Assembly (NCBI GenBank): GCA_900317215.1 | Contig: ONFW01000025.1 | Coordinates: 1-14,474, forward strand | Origin: an uncultured Eubacteriales bacterium | GTDB lineage: Bacteria; Bacillota; Clostridia; Oscillospirales; Acutalibacteraceae | Length of the DNA: 14,474 bases | Direction: 5' to 3' | Shown: in pieces, positions 6,088 to 12,463 of the stretch | Numbering within the stretch: position 1 is the first letter of the stretch | Layout of the letters: every line of letters begins with the position of its first letter | The notes under the pieces: generated by a model | Database searches by the model: none | What the model was told of the DNA's origin: nothing | Seen by the model: only the letters and a program-made list of their open reading frames with translations | Position numbers and translations under genes: made by a program

Positions 6088-6787
6088 AAGAAATGTATAT
6101 AGAAAACTGCCAACAGTTGCTATCCGATCATAGACTGAAACGCATAGGGCAAGAGATTCATACACCGGATGCCTCAAGCTTTTCAGCTCTTAATACTCCA
6201 CTTTAACGGCTGACCATCATGTCAGCCCGTTGTATGACGAAAGATAATCGACATATAACGAAGCTTTCAATCTATGACAGGGGAATTGCTAAGTTCAACT
6301 TCTAAGGTATTATTCCCCCAAAAAGGATTTAAAGGAGGCTATCCCCGTATACCGACGGTTGTGATACTGTAAGTACCCTATATTAAATTGTGAGTTTCAA
6401 AAAGTCAGACACCCTGCTGCCAAGATGAATTTAAAACTGAGACAGGCAGCGTGACCGTCATCGTCGGGCTCTTCATACAATTCAAAGACCTTTCCGAACT
6501 CACAGCATAAATAGCTTGATTATAGGAGCGACTGTTCAGAGCCGATCTTCGGCTAATCGGAATAAACAGGGCTGCAACTATCAAACGATCTGCTCTTAAT
6601 CTGTCTTATCCTTGTTGAAGACATCACGCCAAGGAGCGTGACTAAAAGTCTGACAAACCGGTTCCTGATCGCCCATTGGAGCTTGCCTCCCTTCATGTAT
6701 TAGACTAAAGCAAGAGCCGATCCGAGGAGCGGATCCGTTAAGCTATACCCTTTGGTAACTTGCTCGCTCTTTCTTTATCTTGATTAT

Positions 6788-6815
6788 ATTATACCACAAC
6801 TTCATAAAATGTCAA
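6788..6815 (-). promoter_or_regulatory. Promoter of the large non-coding RNA
   Basis: On the minus strand, consensus TTGACA (6810-6815), a 16-bp spacer and consensus TATAAT (6788-6793). Predicted start is near 6781. This is one of the strongest-looking promoters in the window and there is no protein gene behind it. Confidence 0.87.
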
Positions 6816-7064
6816 TAGTTTTTCTAAACTTTTTTTAAAATTTATATGGCAATATTATACCAAAAAGCAGCGAACATATTCGTCAGTTCGACACAATGCA
6901 AGTGCTCCAGCAGCCGGTGAGGACTTCTGCGGCGGGAGAGTACCATTCGGCAATGTGTGCCGACCATGCCGGAAAGTGAGAGCGAGCACAGCGAATTCAG
7001 GGAGGGTGCGCGGTGGACACCTATCAGCCTATCAGCCGTAGGCTTAGAAGCACGGTGCAGAGCC
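6816..7064. other. Intergenic stretch between the large RNA promoter and the DUF1292 promoter
   Basis: No reading frame or complete RNA gene is seen. It holds an A/T-rich part upstream of the RNA promoter, a GC-richer part with short inverted repeats around TTCGGCA/TGCCGGAA (6936-6973), the second copy of the dispersed 18-bp repeat (6987-7004), and a small hairpin built from AGCCTA/TAGGCT (7027-7045). Confidence 0.5.
6987..7004 (+). repeat. Dispersed 18-bp intergenic repeat, copy 2
   Basis: CACAGCGAATTCAGGGAG differs from 5306-5323 at one position and has the same orientation. The two copies bracket the PNPOx-fold gene and the large RNA. Confidence 0.6.
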
Positions 7065-7093
7065 TTGACTTATCAGAGGATTTGAGGTAAAAT
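7065..7093 (+). promoter_or_regulatory. Promoter of the DUF1292 gene
   Basis: TTGACT (7065-7070), a 17-bp spacer and TAAAAT (7088-7093). The predicted start near 7100 excludes the ATG at 7092 as the start codon and supports ATG 7128. Confidence 0.72.
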
Positions 7094-7127
7094 GATAAAT
7101 ACAATAATACCGAAAGGAGCGATCCGC

Positions 7128-7460
7128 ATGAGCAATGAGATCGAAAACGAAGAATTATACGGTGATGACCTTATCACCCTGACAGACGATGAGGGGAATG
7201 AATATGAGTTTCTCGTGCTTGACGAGATAGACTACAAGGACGGTCATTACCTTGCTCTTATCCCGCAATTTGATGACCCCGATTCTGGCATTTCCTCAGA
7301 TGATACCTACATGATCTTTGAGGCGGTAGAGGATGAAAACGGTGATCCTCAGCTTGCAGAGATCGATGATGACGAGCTTCTTGATGAGCTTGCTGAGATC
7401 TTTGCGGCAAATGTAGAGGACGACGAGGAGACAGACGGGGAAGATGAAGAGGAGCAGTAA
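7128..7460 (+). CDS. DUF1292 family acidic protein
   Basis: A 110-aa protein that I recognise as the DUF1292 (YrzB-like) family, small acidic cytosolic proteins widespread in Firmicutes with no established function. Family hallmarks: an N-terminal ITLTDDEGNEYEFLVLDEIDYKDGHYLALIP beta-rich block (about residues 17-48) followed by a strand with YMIFEAVEDENG and LAEIDDDELLDELAEIF. The last ~20 residues are almost entirely Asp/Glu. ATG 7128 is preferred over ATG 7092: AAAGGAG at 7113-7119 has 8-nt spacing and the upstream promoter -10 overlaps the earlier ATG. In many Firmicutes the gene lies beside yrrK (ruvX) and alaS, but here it stands alone between two non-coding RNA candidates. Confidence 0.9.
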   Translation: MSNEIENEELYGDDLITLTDDEGNEYEFLVLDEIDYKDGHYLALIPQFDDPDSGISSDDTYMIFEAVEDENGDPQLAEIDDDELLDELAEIFAANVEDDEETDGEDEEEQ

Positions 7461-7490
7461 GAAAAAAATGCTTTTTCATGTAATTTCCTC

Positions 7491-7519
7491 TTGATTTTTT
7501 CTCTGTTATGTCTTATAAT
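7491..7519 (+). promoter_or_regulatory. Promoter of the ~250-nt non-coding RNA
   Basis: TTGATT (7491-7496), a 17-bp spacer and TATAAT (7514-7519), start near 7526. A second TATAAT at 7549-7554 lacks a convincing -35 box but could give a shorter transcript starting near 7561. Confidence 0.8.
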
Positions 7520-7525
7520 TAGCTT

Positions 7526-7774
7526 AAACAAAAGAATGATTTTTTGTTTATAATTTCTGCCCAATTCGTTAGGTGCGTCTATTTAACCCTACAACTATTA
7601 TTCAGGGAGTTCATCTCCTGCGGCGGACTTCAGACCTCCCGCTTATGCGGACGAAGGGAGTATGAAATCGCAGGGAGAACACCCACCTGCTTTTTCTTCG
7701 TAGGCAGGTTATCTAAGACGCAGACGGTTGGGCGGATTTTTTATTCTTTCGGATCTATATGATCCGATTTTTTT
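7526..7774 (+). ncRNA. ~250-nt structured non-coding RNA candidate
   Basis: A promoter with a consensus -10 element and an intrinsic terminator bracket a region with no credible protein. The core is closed by a long-range pairing: TGCGTCT (7574-7580) with AGACGCA (7716-7722), continued by AACC/GGTT and possibly CTAC/GTAG. Inside are local stems such as CGC/GCG in a CTCC...GGGAG context (7639-7667) and ACCTGC/GCAGGT (7685-7709). Size and long-range closure would fit classes such as 6S RNA or the clostridial raiA RNA, but I see no motif that settles it. SRP, tmRNA and RNase P signatures are absent. The nearest downstream gene has its own promoter, so this is a stand-alone RNA rather than a leader. 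Confidence 0.7.
7749..7774 (+). terminator. Terminator of the ~250-nt RNA
   Basis: TCGGATC (7749-7755) pairs perfectly with GATCCGA (7761-7767) around a 5-nt loop, followed by seven T residues (7768-7774). Confidence 0.9.
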
Positions 7775-7923
7775 GCTTTTCATAGATTGTCCGATCTTTC
7801 TGCACGACTCCTTCTCTTGTGCGTTTTGGTCATAATATACATATACTAATTGCTGTATTATGAATTATTCAAGATAATGACAATATTTTTATTAAATGCA
7901 GTTCAAGAGTTACAAGATTGTAA

Positions 7924-7952
7924 TTGAAAGTAACACCTTAAACTTTTATAAT
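7924..7952 (+). promoter_or_regulatory. Promoter of the DUF4358-type gene
   Basis: TTGAAA (7924-7929), a 17-bp spacer and TATAAT (7947-7952), start near 7959. The in-frame ATG at 7951 falls inside the -10 box, which supports the ATG at 7996. Confidence 0.85.
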
Positions 7953-7995
7953 GTATTTGTATCATTATAAACTTGAAATGGACAGAGGTGAAGGT

Positions 7996-8514
7996 ATGGC
8001 TGAAAAGAACAAAAAACGCAATCTTATTCTTACCGCTGTTTCACTCATAGTTATTCTTTCCGTATCCGCTGTTCTGATAATTCTTTCTCTGAATATGCAG
8101 AGAAAGGCAGAGGCGAACGATATCAGACTATCAGCAGATGATGTTGTAACGGGGATAACCAAAAAAATGAATTATACAAATCTTTCCGCTATCTCAAATA
8201 TTGAAAGGTATTATGAAATACCCAAGGATACGGTGTCTGACTATGCAATGTATATTTCAGGCAAATCGGGAGTAGAGACCGAGATAGCCTGCTTTGTACT
8301 AAAGGATTCCGACTCCCAGTCTGTTCTTGACAAAGCAATATCGGAATATCTCAACGAGAAAAATCCTTCCTCACAGGCATCGGCTCAGCTCATAAACTCA
8401 AGCGTTGCAACGCATTATCCTTATGTTCTTGTAGTTGTGGCGCAGGACAGCGAATCAGCAGTGAAGGCGTTTGAAACAGTCCTTAATGAGAGCAGAAATT
8501 CATCTGATGAATAA
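7996..8514 (+). CDS. DUF4358-like membrane-anchored extracytoplasmic protein
   Basis: A 172-aa protein with a Lys/Arg-rich N-terminus (AEKNKKRN) and one hydrophobic helix (about residues 9-32) without a lipobox, so probably an N-terminally anchored protein with the rest outside the cell. The outer part (DDVVTGITKKMNYTNLSAISNIERYYEIPKDTVSDYAMYIS..., a conserved ECACFVLK-like strand, then an AISEYLNEK helix and HYPYVLVVVAQDSESAVKAFETVL) fits the DUF4358 pattern of small Firmicutes surface proteins of unknown function. ATG 7996 has a purine-rich GAGGTGAAGG just upstream and is the first start after the predicted transcription start. Monocistronic with its own promoter and terminator. Confidence 0.82.
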   Translation: MAEKNKKRNLILTAVSLIVILSVSAVLIILSLNMQRKAEANDIRLSADDVVTGITKKMNYTNLSAISNIERYYEIPKDTVSDYAMYISGKSGVETEIACFVLKDSDSQSVLDKAISEYLNEKNPSSQASAQLINSSVATHYPYVLVVVAQDSESAVKAFETVLNESRNSSDE

Positions 8515-8520
8515 TAAAGC

Positions 8521-8566
8521 AAAACCGACCGTAACGAAATTCATTTTCGCTGCGGTCGGTTTTTTG
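8521..8566. terminator. Bidirectional terminator between convergent genes
   Basis: AAAACCGACCG (8521-8531) pairs with CGGTCGGTTTT (8553-8563) with a smaller CGAAA/TTTCG pairing inside, and a T-run to 8566. The A-rich left arm gives a T-run on the minus strand too, so it can end both the DUF4358-type transcript (+) and the gpmI transcript (-). Confidence 0.88.
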
Positions 8567-8586
8567 TCTGAGTATCAGATATCAGC

Positions 8587-10101
8587 TTATTGTCTGATAA
8601 GTGTCTTTCCGTCCATTTCCTCGGGTTGTGATAGTCCTAAGAGCTGAAGCATGGTGGGAGCTATATCCGCAAGTCTTCCGCCGTCACGGAGCACGCAGGG
8701 ATGATTGACTACACAGAACGGAACGAGATTTGTTGTATGAGCGGTGAACGGAGAGCCGTCCTCCTCGATCATCTTATCGGCGTTGCCGTGGTCGGCTGTT
8801 ATAAGGGCAATACCGTCCATTCTTGTGATAGCCTCAACTACCTGTCCCACACAGTCGTCAACAGCCTCTACAGCCTTTACAGCAGCCTCAAAAACACCTG
8901 TATGACCTACCATGTCACAGTTTGCAAAGTTGAGGATAATAACGTCATATTTGCCGCTCTCTATTCTCTCGACTGCGTTTTTTGCAACCTCATAAGCGCT
9001 CATTTCGGGCTGGAGATCGTATGTTGCCACCTTAGGAGAAGGGATGAGGCATCTGTCCTCGCCCTCAGAGACCTTCTCGACACCGCCGTTGAAGAAGAAG
9101 GTGACGTGTGCGTACTTCTCTGTTTCGGCGATCCTGAGCTGAGAAAGACCCTTTGATGAGATGTAGTCGCCAAATGTATTAGTGAGCGACTGCGGCTTGA
9201 AGGCTATCTCAACATTAGGCATAGTCGCATCATACTGAGTCATGCATACATAGTTGAGAGGGAAGAAGCCAAACCTGCGCTCGAAGCCGTTAAAGTCGGG
9301 ATCAACGAGTGTCCGGGTGATCTCTCTTGCTCTGTCCGGTCTGAAATTGCAGAAGATAACGGAGTCGCCCGCTTTGATCGTTGCGTTCTCTGCACAGACA
9401 ACAGGAACCACAAATTCATCAGTAACACCGTTTGCATAGGAATCTGCTACTGCCTGAACGGGATCGTCAGCCTTGACGCCCTCGCCGTATACAAGAGCCG
9501 CATAAGCCTTTTCAACTCTGTCCCAGTTGGTATCCCTGTCCATTGCGTAATAGCGTCCCGAAACTGTGGCTATCCTACCTACGCCTATCTCCTCAAGCTT
9601 AGCCTTAGCCTCAGCCATATAGTCCTTTGCACTTGAGGGCGGAACATCTCTGCCGTCAAGGAAGGTGTGGAGGAAAACGTTCTTTACGCCCATCTTTTTA
9701 GCCATTTCTATAACGCCGTAGATGTGGGTGATATGACTGTGAACTCCGCCGGGAGAAAGAAGACCCATTACATGAAGGGACTTGCCCTCCTGTGAGGCAT
9801 TCTCCATTGCCTTGACAAGTACCTCATTTTTATATATAGAGCCGTCCTTGATAGCCTTGCTTATTCTTGTAAGCTCCTGATATACAACACGGCCTGCGCC
9901 CATATTGGTGTGACCGACCTCACTGTTGCCCATCTGACCGTCAGGCAGACCTACGTCCATTCCCGAGGCGGCTATCAGTGTTGTAGGATTCTGTGAGAAG
10001 ATCTTTTCCATATTGGGCTTGTTGGCCTCACGAATGGCATTGCCGAAATTCGTTCCGATGCCGAAGCCGTCAAGTATCATTAAAATCAAAGGTTTTTTCA
10101 T
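8587..10101 (-). CDS. gpmI: 2,3-bisphosphoglycerate-independent phosphoglycerate mutase
   Basis: Interconverts 3- and 2-phosphoglycerate in glycolysis using two Mn ions and a phosphoserine intermediate. At 504 aa it has the usual iPGM length. Visible features: LMILDGFGIG with metal ligand D11; MGNSEVGH with the nucleophile Ser60; GGVHSH (H121); FLDGRDVPPSSA; RPDRAR; NFANCDMVGHTG (D396, H400); ITADHGNAD (D437, H438); and FTAHTTNLVPF (H455). ATG is preceded by GGGAGGT at 10108-10114 with 6-nt spacing. It follows tpiA by 68 nt in the pgk-tpiA-gpmI block; a hairpin in that gap partly overlaps the ribosome binding site. Confidence 0.98.
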   Translation of the reverse strand: MKKPLILMILDGFGIGTNFGNAIREANKPNMEKIFSQNPTTLIAASGMDVGLPDGQMGNSEVGHTNMGAGRVVYQELTRISKAIKDGSIYKNEVLVKAMENASQEGKSLHVMGLLSPGGVHSHITHIYGVIEMAKKMGVKNVFLHTFLDGRDVPPSSAKDYMAEAKAKLEEIGVGRIATVSGRYYAMDRDTNWDRVEKAYAALVYGEGVKADDPVQAVADSYANGVTDEFVVPVVCAENATIKAGDSVIFCNFRPDRAREITRTLVDPDFNGFERRFGFFPLNYVCMTQYDATMPNVEIAFKPQSLTNTFGDYISSKGLSQLRIAETEKYAHVTFFFNGGVEKVSEGEDRCLIPSPKVATYDLQPEMSAYEVAKNAVERIESGKYDVIILNFANCDMVGHTGVFEAAVKAVEAVDDCVGQVVEAITRMDGIALITADHGNADKMIEEDGSPFTAHTTNLVPFCVVNHPCVLRDGGRLADIAPTMLQLLGLSQPEEMDGKTLIRQ

Positions 10102-10111
10102 ATATTGACCT

Positions 10112-10151
10112 CCCTTTTCTTAAAGAAGGGCTTCGGACAAGCCGTCCGAAG
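10112..10151 (-). other. Hairpins in the tpiA-gpmI spacer overlapping the gpmI ribosome binding site
   Basis: CTTCGGAC (10131-10138) pairs with GTCCGAAG (10144-10151). Beside it CCCTT (10112-10116) can pair with AAGGG (10126-10130); on the mRNA this second stem includes part of the GGGAGGT ribosome binding site of gpmI. No proper T-run follows, so this looks like a processing or translation-tuning structure rather than a terminator. Confidence 0.5.
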
Positions 10152-10169
10152 TCCTCTTTTTCCGATATG

Positions 10170-10940
10170 TCAGCCGTTTGACGCAGCCTCAAGGAGCACG
10201 CCGAAATCGGCAGCCTTAAGAGATGCTCCGCCGATAAGACCTCCGTCAACGTCAGGCTGTGCGACGAGCTCTGCGGCATTCTTCGGATTCATTGAGCCGC
10301 CGTACTGGATAGTAACAGCATCCGCTGTTTCCTTGCTGTAGAGCTTTGCAAGTGTAGCGCGGATAAAGGCGCAGACCTCCTGTGCCTGCTCTGCGGTAGC
10401 AGTTTTGCCTGTGCCGATAGCCCATACAGGCTCATAGGCAATTACGACATTCTTCAGATCTTCCTCTGAGACATCAAAGAGATCCAGCTTGATCTGCCTT
10501 GCGATGACCTCCTCTGTGATATTGCACTCACGCTCCCAAAGAAGCTCGCCAACGCATACTATAGGCTTAAGTCCGGCAGCAAGAGCAGCTCTTGTTCTCT
10601 TGTTAACAGTCTCGTCAGTCTCGCCGAAATACTGTCTTCTCTCGCTATGACCGATGATAACATATTCAACGCCTATCTCGGTGAGCATATCAGCGGATAT
10701 TTCACCTGTAAATGCGCCGCTCTTCTCGAAATGAACATTCTCTGCTCCTACCTTGATGTTCGTTCCCTTTGTAAGCTCAACAGCGGTCTCGAGGTTTGTA
10801 AAGGGCACACAGATAACAACGCCGCAGGTCGCCTTTTCAGCGATCGGCTTGAGCTCCTCAATGAGAGCCCTTGCCTCGGGACGTGTCTTGTTCATCTTCC
10901 AGTTGCCTGCAATAATAGCCTGTCTGAGTTCCTTGTTCAT
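10170..10940 (-). CDS. tpiA: Triose-phosphate isomerase
   Basis: Interconverts dihydroxyacetone phosphate and glyceraldehyde-3-phosphate. ATG 10940 is chosen because AAGGAG (10950-10955) is 9 nt upstream and AIIAGNWKMNKT then sits at the normal position; the frame is open further upstream but that part is leader. The 256-aa length is standard. Catalytic residues visible: N13 and K15 (AGNWKMN), H98 (IIGHSERR), E170 (AYEPVWAIGTG, leading into flexible loop 6) and the phosphate-binding IQYGGSMNP and GLIGGASL segments. Transcribed after pgk and before gpmI; an intrinsic terminator lies in the 157-nt gap behind pgk, only ~43 nt before this start. Confidence 0.98.
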   Translation of the reverse strand: MNKELRQAIIAGNWKMNKTRPEARALIEELKPIAEKATCGVVICVPFTNLETAVELTKGTNIKVGAENVHFEKSGAFTGEISADMLTEIGVEYVIIGHSERRQYFGETDETVNKRTRAALAAGLKPIVCVGELLWERECNITEEVIARQIKLDLFDVSEEDLKNVVIAYEPVWAIGTGKTATAEQAQEVCAFIRATLAKLYSKETADAVTIQYGGSMNPKNAAELVAQPDVDGGLIGGASLKAADFGVLLEAASNG

Positions 10941-10982
10941 GTTGATAATCTCCTTTTTGTTTTTCTTGGTCAGCTTTTCCCG

Positions 10983-11014
10983 AAAAAAAGGGGTGAAGCT
11001 TTGCCCCACCCCTT
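10983..11014 (-). terminator. Intrinsic terminator between pgk and tpiA
   Basis: On the minus strand AAGGGGTG (11014-11007) pairs perfectly with CACCCCTT (10995-10988) around an 11-nt loop, followed by a T-run (10989-10983). It would end most transcripts leaving pgk or act as an attenuator in the tpiA leader. There is almost no room for a promoter between it and the tpiA start. Confidence 0.88.
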
Positions 11015-11064
11015 AATCCTTACGGTATCAAGAACAGCGGACAACGCATGAATGAAAGACTGTC

Positions 11065-11092
11065 ATTCACTATTCATTATTCACCATTCGGT
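11065..11092. repeat. Heptanucleotide tandem repeat (ATTCACT-type, four units)
   Basis: ATTCACT, ATTCATT, ATTCACC and ATTCGGT follow one another at 11065-11092, just after the pgk stop. The adjacent GAATGA/TCATTC inverted repeat (11050-11068) adds a small hairpin. It is noncoding. Confidence 0.65.
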
Positions 11093-11097
11093 ATTTA

Positions 11098-12294
11098 TTA
11101 CTCCTTCTCGTTGAGGCAGGCGATACCCGGGAGCACCTTGCCCTCGAGGAACTCGAGAGATGCGCCGCCGCCTGTTGAGATATGAGTCATTCTGTCTGCA
11201 TAGCCGAGCTTCTCTACTGCTGCAGCAGAGTCGCCGCCGCCGATTATTGAGATAGCTCCGCTCTCTGCAACTGCCTTGGCAACAGAGATAGTACCGGCAG
11301 CAAAGTTTTCCCACTCGGAAACGCCCATAGGACCGTTCCATACAACAGTGCCTGCGCCTGTGAGAGCCTTAGCAAACTTCTCCCTTGTCTTGGGGCCGAT
11401 GTCAAGACCCATCCAGTCGTCCTCTATCTTATCGGAATCAACTACCTTGAATGCAGCGTCCTCCTTATACTCCTGAGCAACAACGGTATCCTCGGGAATA
11501 AGGAAGCTTACGCCCTTATCCTTTGCCTTTGCCATGATATCCTTAGCAAGCTCTACCTTATCAAGCTCGCAGATAGAGGTGCCTGTTGAATAGCCGAGAG
11601 CCTTCATGAAGGTATAAGCCATACCGCCGCCGATGATGAGAGTGTCAACCTTGTCAAGAAGGTTTGTGATAACTCCGATCTTATCGGAAACCTTTGCGCC
11701 GCCGAGAATAGCAACAAAGGGTCTCTTAGGATCGCTCAGAGCGCCGCCCATTACGGATATCTCCTTCTGGATAAGATAGCCGCATACTGCGGGCAGATAA
11801 TCTGCAACGCCTGCTGTTGAAGCGTGAGCTCTGTGAGCTGTGCCGAAGGCATCGTTGACATAGATCTCTGCAAGAGAAGCAAGCTGCTTTGAGAACTCGG
11901 GATCGTTCTTTTCCTCTTCCTTATGGAAACGAACGTTCTCGATAAGTCCTACCTCGCCGTCCTTAAGAGAAGCAGCAATGCTCTTTGCGCTTTCGCCGAC
12001 TACATCAGAGGCCATTTTTACCTCAAAGCCGAGAGCCTTTGAGAGATAAGCGGCAACGGGAGCGAGGGAATACTTCATGTTGAACTCGCCCTTCGGACGA
12101 CCGAGATGTGAGCAAAGAATGACCCTTGCCTTATGGTCTACAAGATATTTAATGGTCTTTAAAGCCTCATCGATACGCTTGGGGTCTGAGATGTTGCCTT
12201 CTCCGTCGAAGGGTACGTTGAAGTCGCAGCGAACAAGAACTCTCTTGCCTGCAACATCAATATCCTCAACTGTTTTCTTGTTAAGATAATTCAT
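11098..12294 (-). CDS. pgk: Phosphoglycerate kinase
   Basis: Transfers phosphate from 1,3-bisphosphoglycerate to ADP, the first ATP-yielding step of glycolysis. Length 398 aa, typical. Motifs seen in order: VLVRCDFNVPF (substrate D24, N26), SHLGRPKG (62-69), GGAKVSDKIGV (198-208), GGGMAYTF, IPEDTVVAQEY, VWNGPMGVSE (318-327), GGGDSAAAVEKLG (352-364) and STGGGASLEFLEGK (373-386). ATG is preceded by AAAGGATG (12303-12310). It has its own upstream promoter and a ~75-nt leader, and is first of the pgk-tpiA-gpmI block. The gapdh gene often found before pgk is not present; an ABC ATPase occupies that place. Confidence 0.98.
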   Translation of the reverse strand: MNYLNKKTVEDIDVAGKRVLVRCDFNVPFDGEGNISDPKRIDEALKTIKYLVDHKARVILCSHLGRPKGEFNMKYSLAPVAAYLSKALGFEVKMASDVVGESAKSIAASLKDGEVGLIENVRFHKEEEKNDPEFSKQLASLAEIYVNDAFGTAHRAHASTAGVADYLPAVCGYLIQKEISVMGGALSDPKRPFVAILGGAKVSDKIGVITNLLDKVDTLIIGGGMAYTFMKALGYSTGTSICELDKVELAKDIMAKAKDKGVSFLIPEDTVVAQEYKEDAAFKVVDSDKIEDDWMGLDIGPKTREKFAKALTGAGTVVWNGPMGVSEWENFAAGTISVAKAVAESGAISIIGGGDSAAAVEKLGYADRMTHISTGGGASLEFLEGKVLPGIACLNEKE

Positions 12295-12375
12295 GTCAAA
12301 AACATCCTTTCAAAGTTTATTTGGCTGCTGACATGCAGCTGCTCTGCGCTTTACGGCATGTAACCGTCACTTAGT

Positions 12376-12404
12376 ATTTTATAACATTTTCTTTGTTTTT
12401 TCAA
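12376..12404 (-). promoter_or_regulatory. pgk promoter
   Basis: On the minus strand TTGAAA (12399-12404), a 17-bp spacer and TAAAAT (12376-12381), start near 12369. The leader contains an ACATGC/GCATGT inverted repeat of unclear role. Confidence 0.75.
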
Positions 12405-12463
12405 TAGCAACAGGCAAGATAAAACAAATTTATTTACAGAGGGTACCAAAAGGCTATAGGCTA

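Larger units (their letters stand above)
5924..6781 (-). ncRNA. Large (~860 nt) structured non-coding RNA candidate
   Basis: No convincing reading frame exists on either strand here. The minus strand has TTGACA-16-TATAAT just upstream (start near 6781) and an intrinsic terminator at 5958-5924. Many stems can be drawn: 6709-6714/6759-6764 enclosing 6719-6724/6730-6735; 6625-6629/6636-6640; nested 6532-6536/6565-6569 and 6542-6546/6556-6560; long-range 6390-6396/6497-6503 enclosing 6416-6421/6445-6450; 6280-6286/6312-6318; and 6205-6214/6221-6231. Two similar hairpins lie near the 3' end. The size is that of ornate RNAs such as GOLLD, with ROOL and OLE smaller, but I cannot identify a diagnostic motif of any of them. 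It is not tmRNA, RNase P, SRP RNA or an obvious group I/II intron. Function unknown; absence of a downstream gene argues against a riboswitch. Confidence 0.72.

Noticed and set aside
6045..6338. AAAGGAGG on the plus strand as Shine-Dalgarno sites for small peptides
   Set aside because: No ATG or GTG with an appreciable frame follows either copy; a TTG after the first gives only about 12 codons. The promoter and terminator evidence favours a minus-strand RNA.
5924..6781. Group I or group II intron, tmRNA or RNase P
   Set aside because: No intron-encoded protein, no recognisable domain V or P7-like core, no tag-peptide frame and no GAGGAAAGTCC-type RNase P signature. The region is bounded by its own promoter and terminator rather than by exons.
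7544..7762. 72-aa plus-strand reading frame
   Set aside because: It lies wholly within the ~250-nt structured RNA, has no ribosome binding site, its start overlaps a -10-like box, and its composition (hydrophobic then Cys/Arg-rich) looks random.
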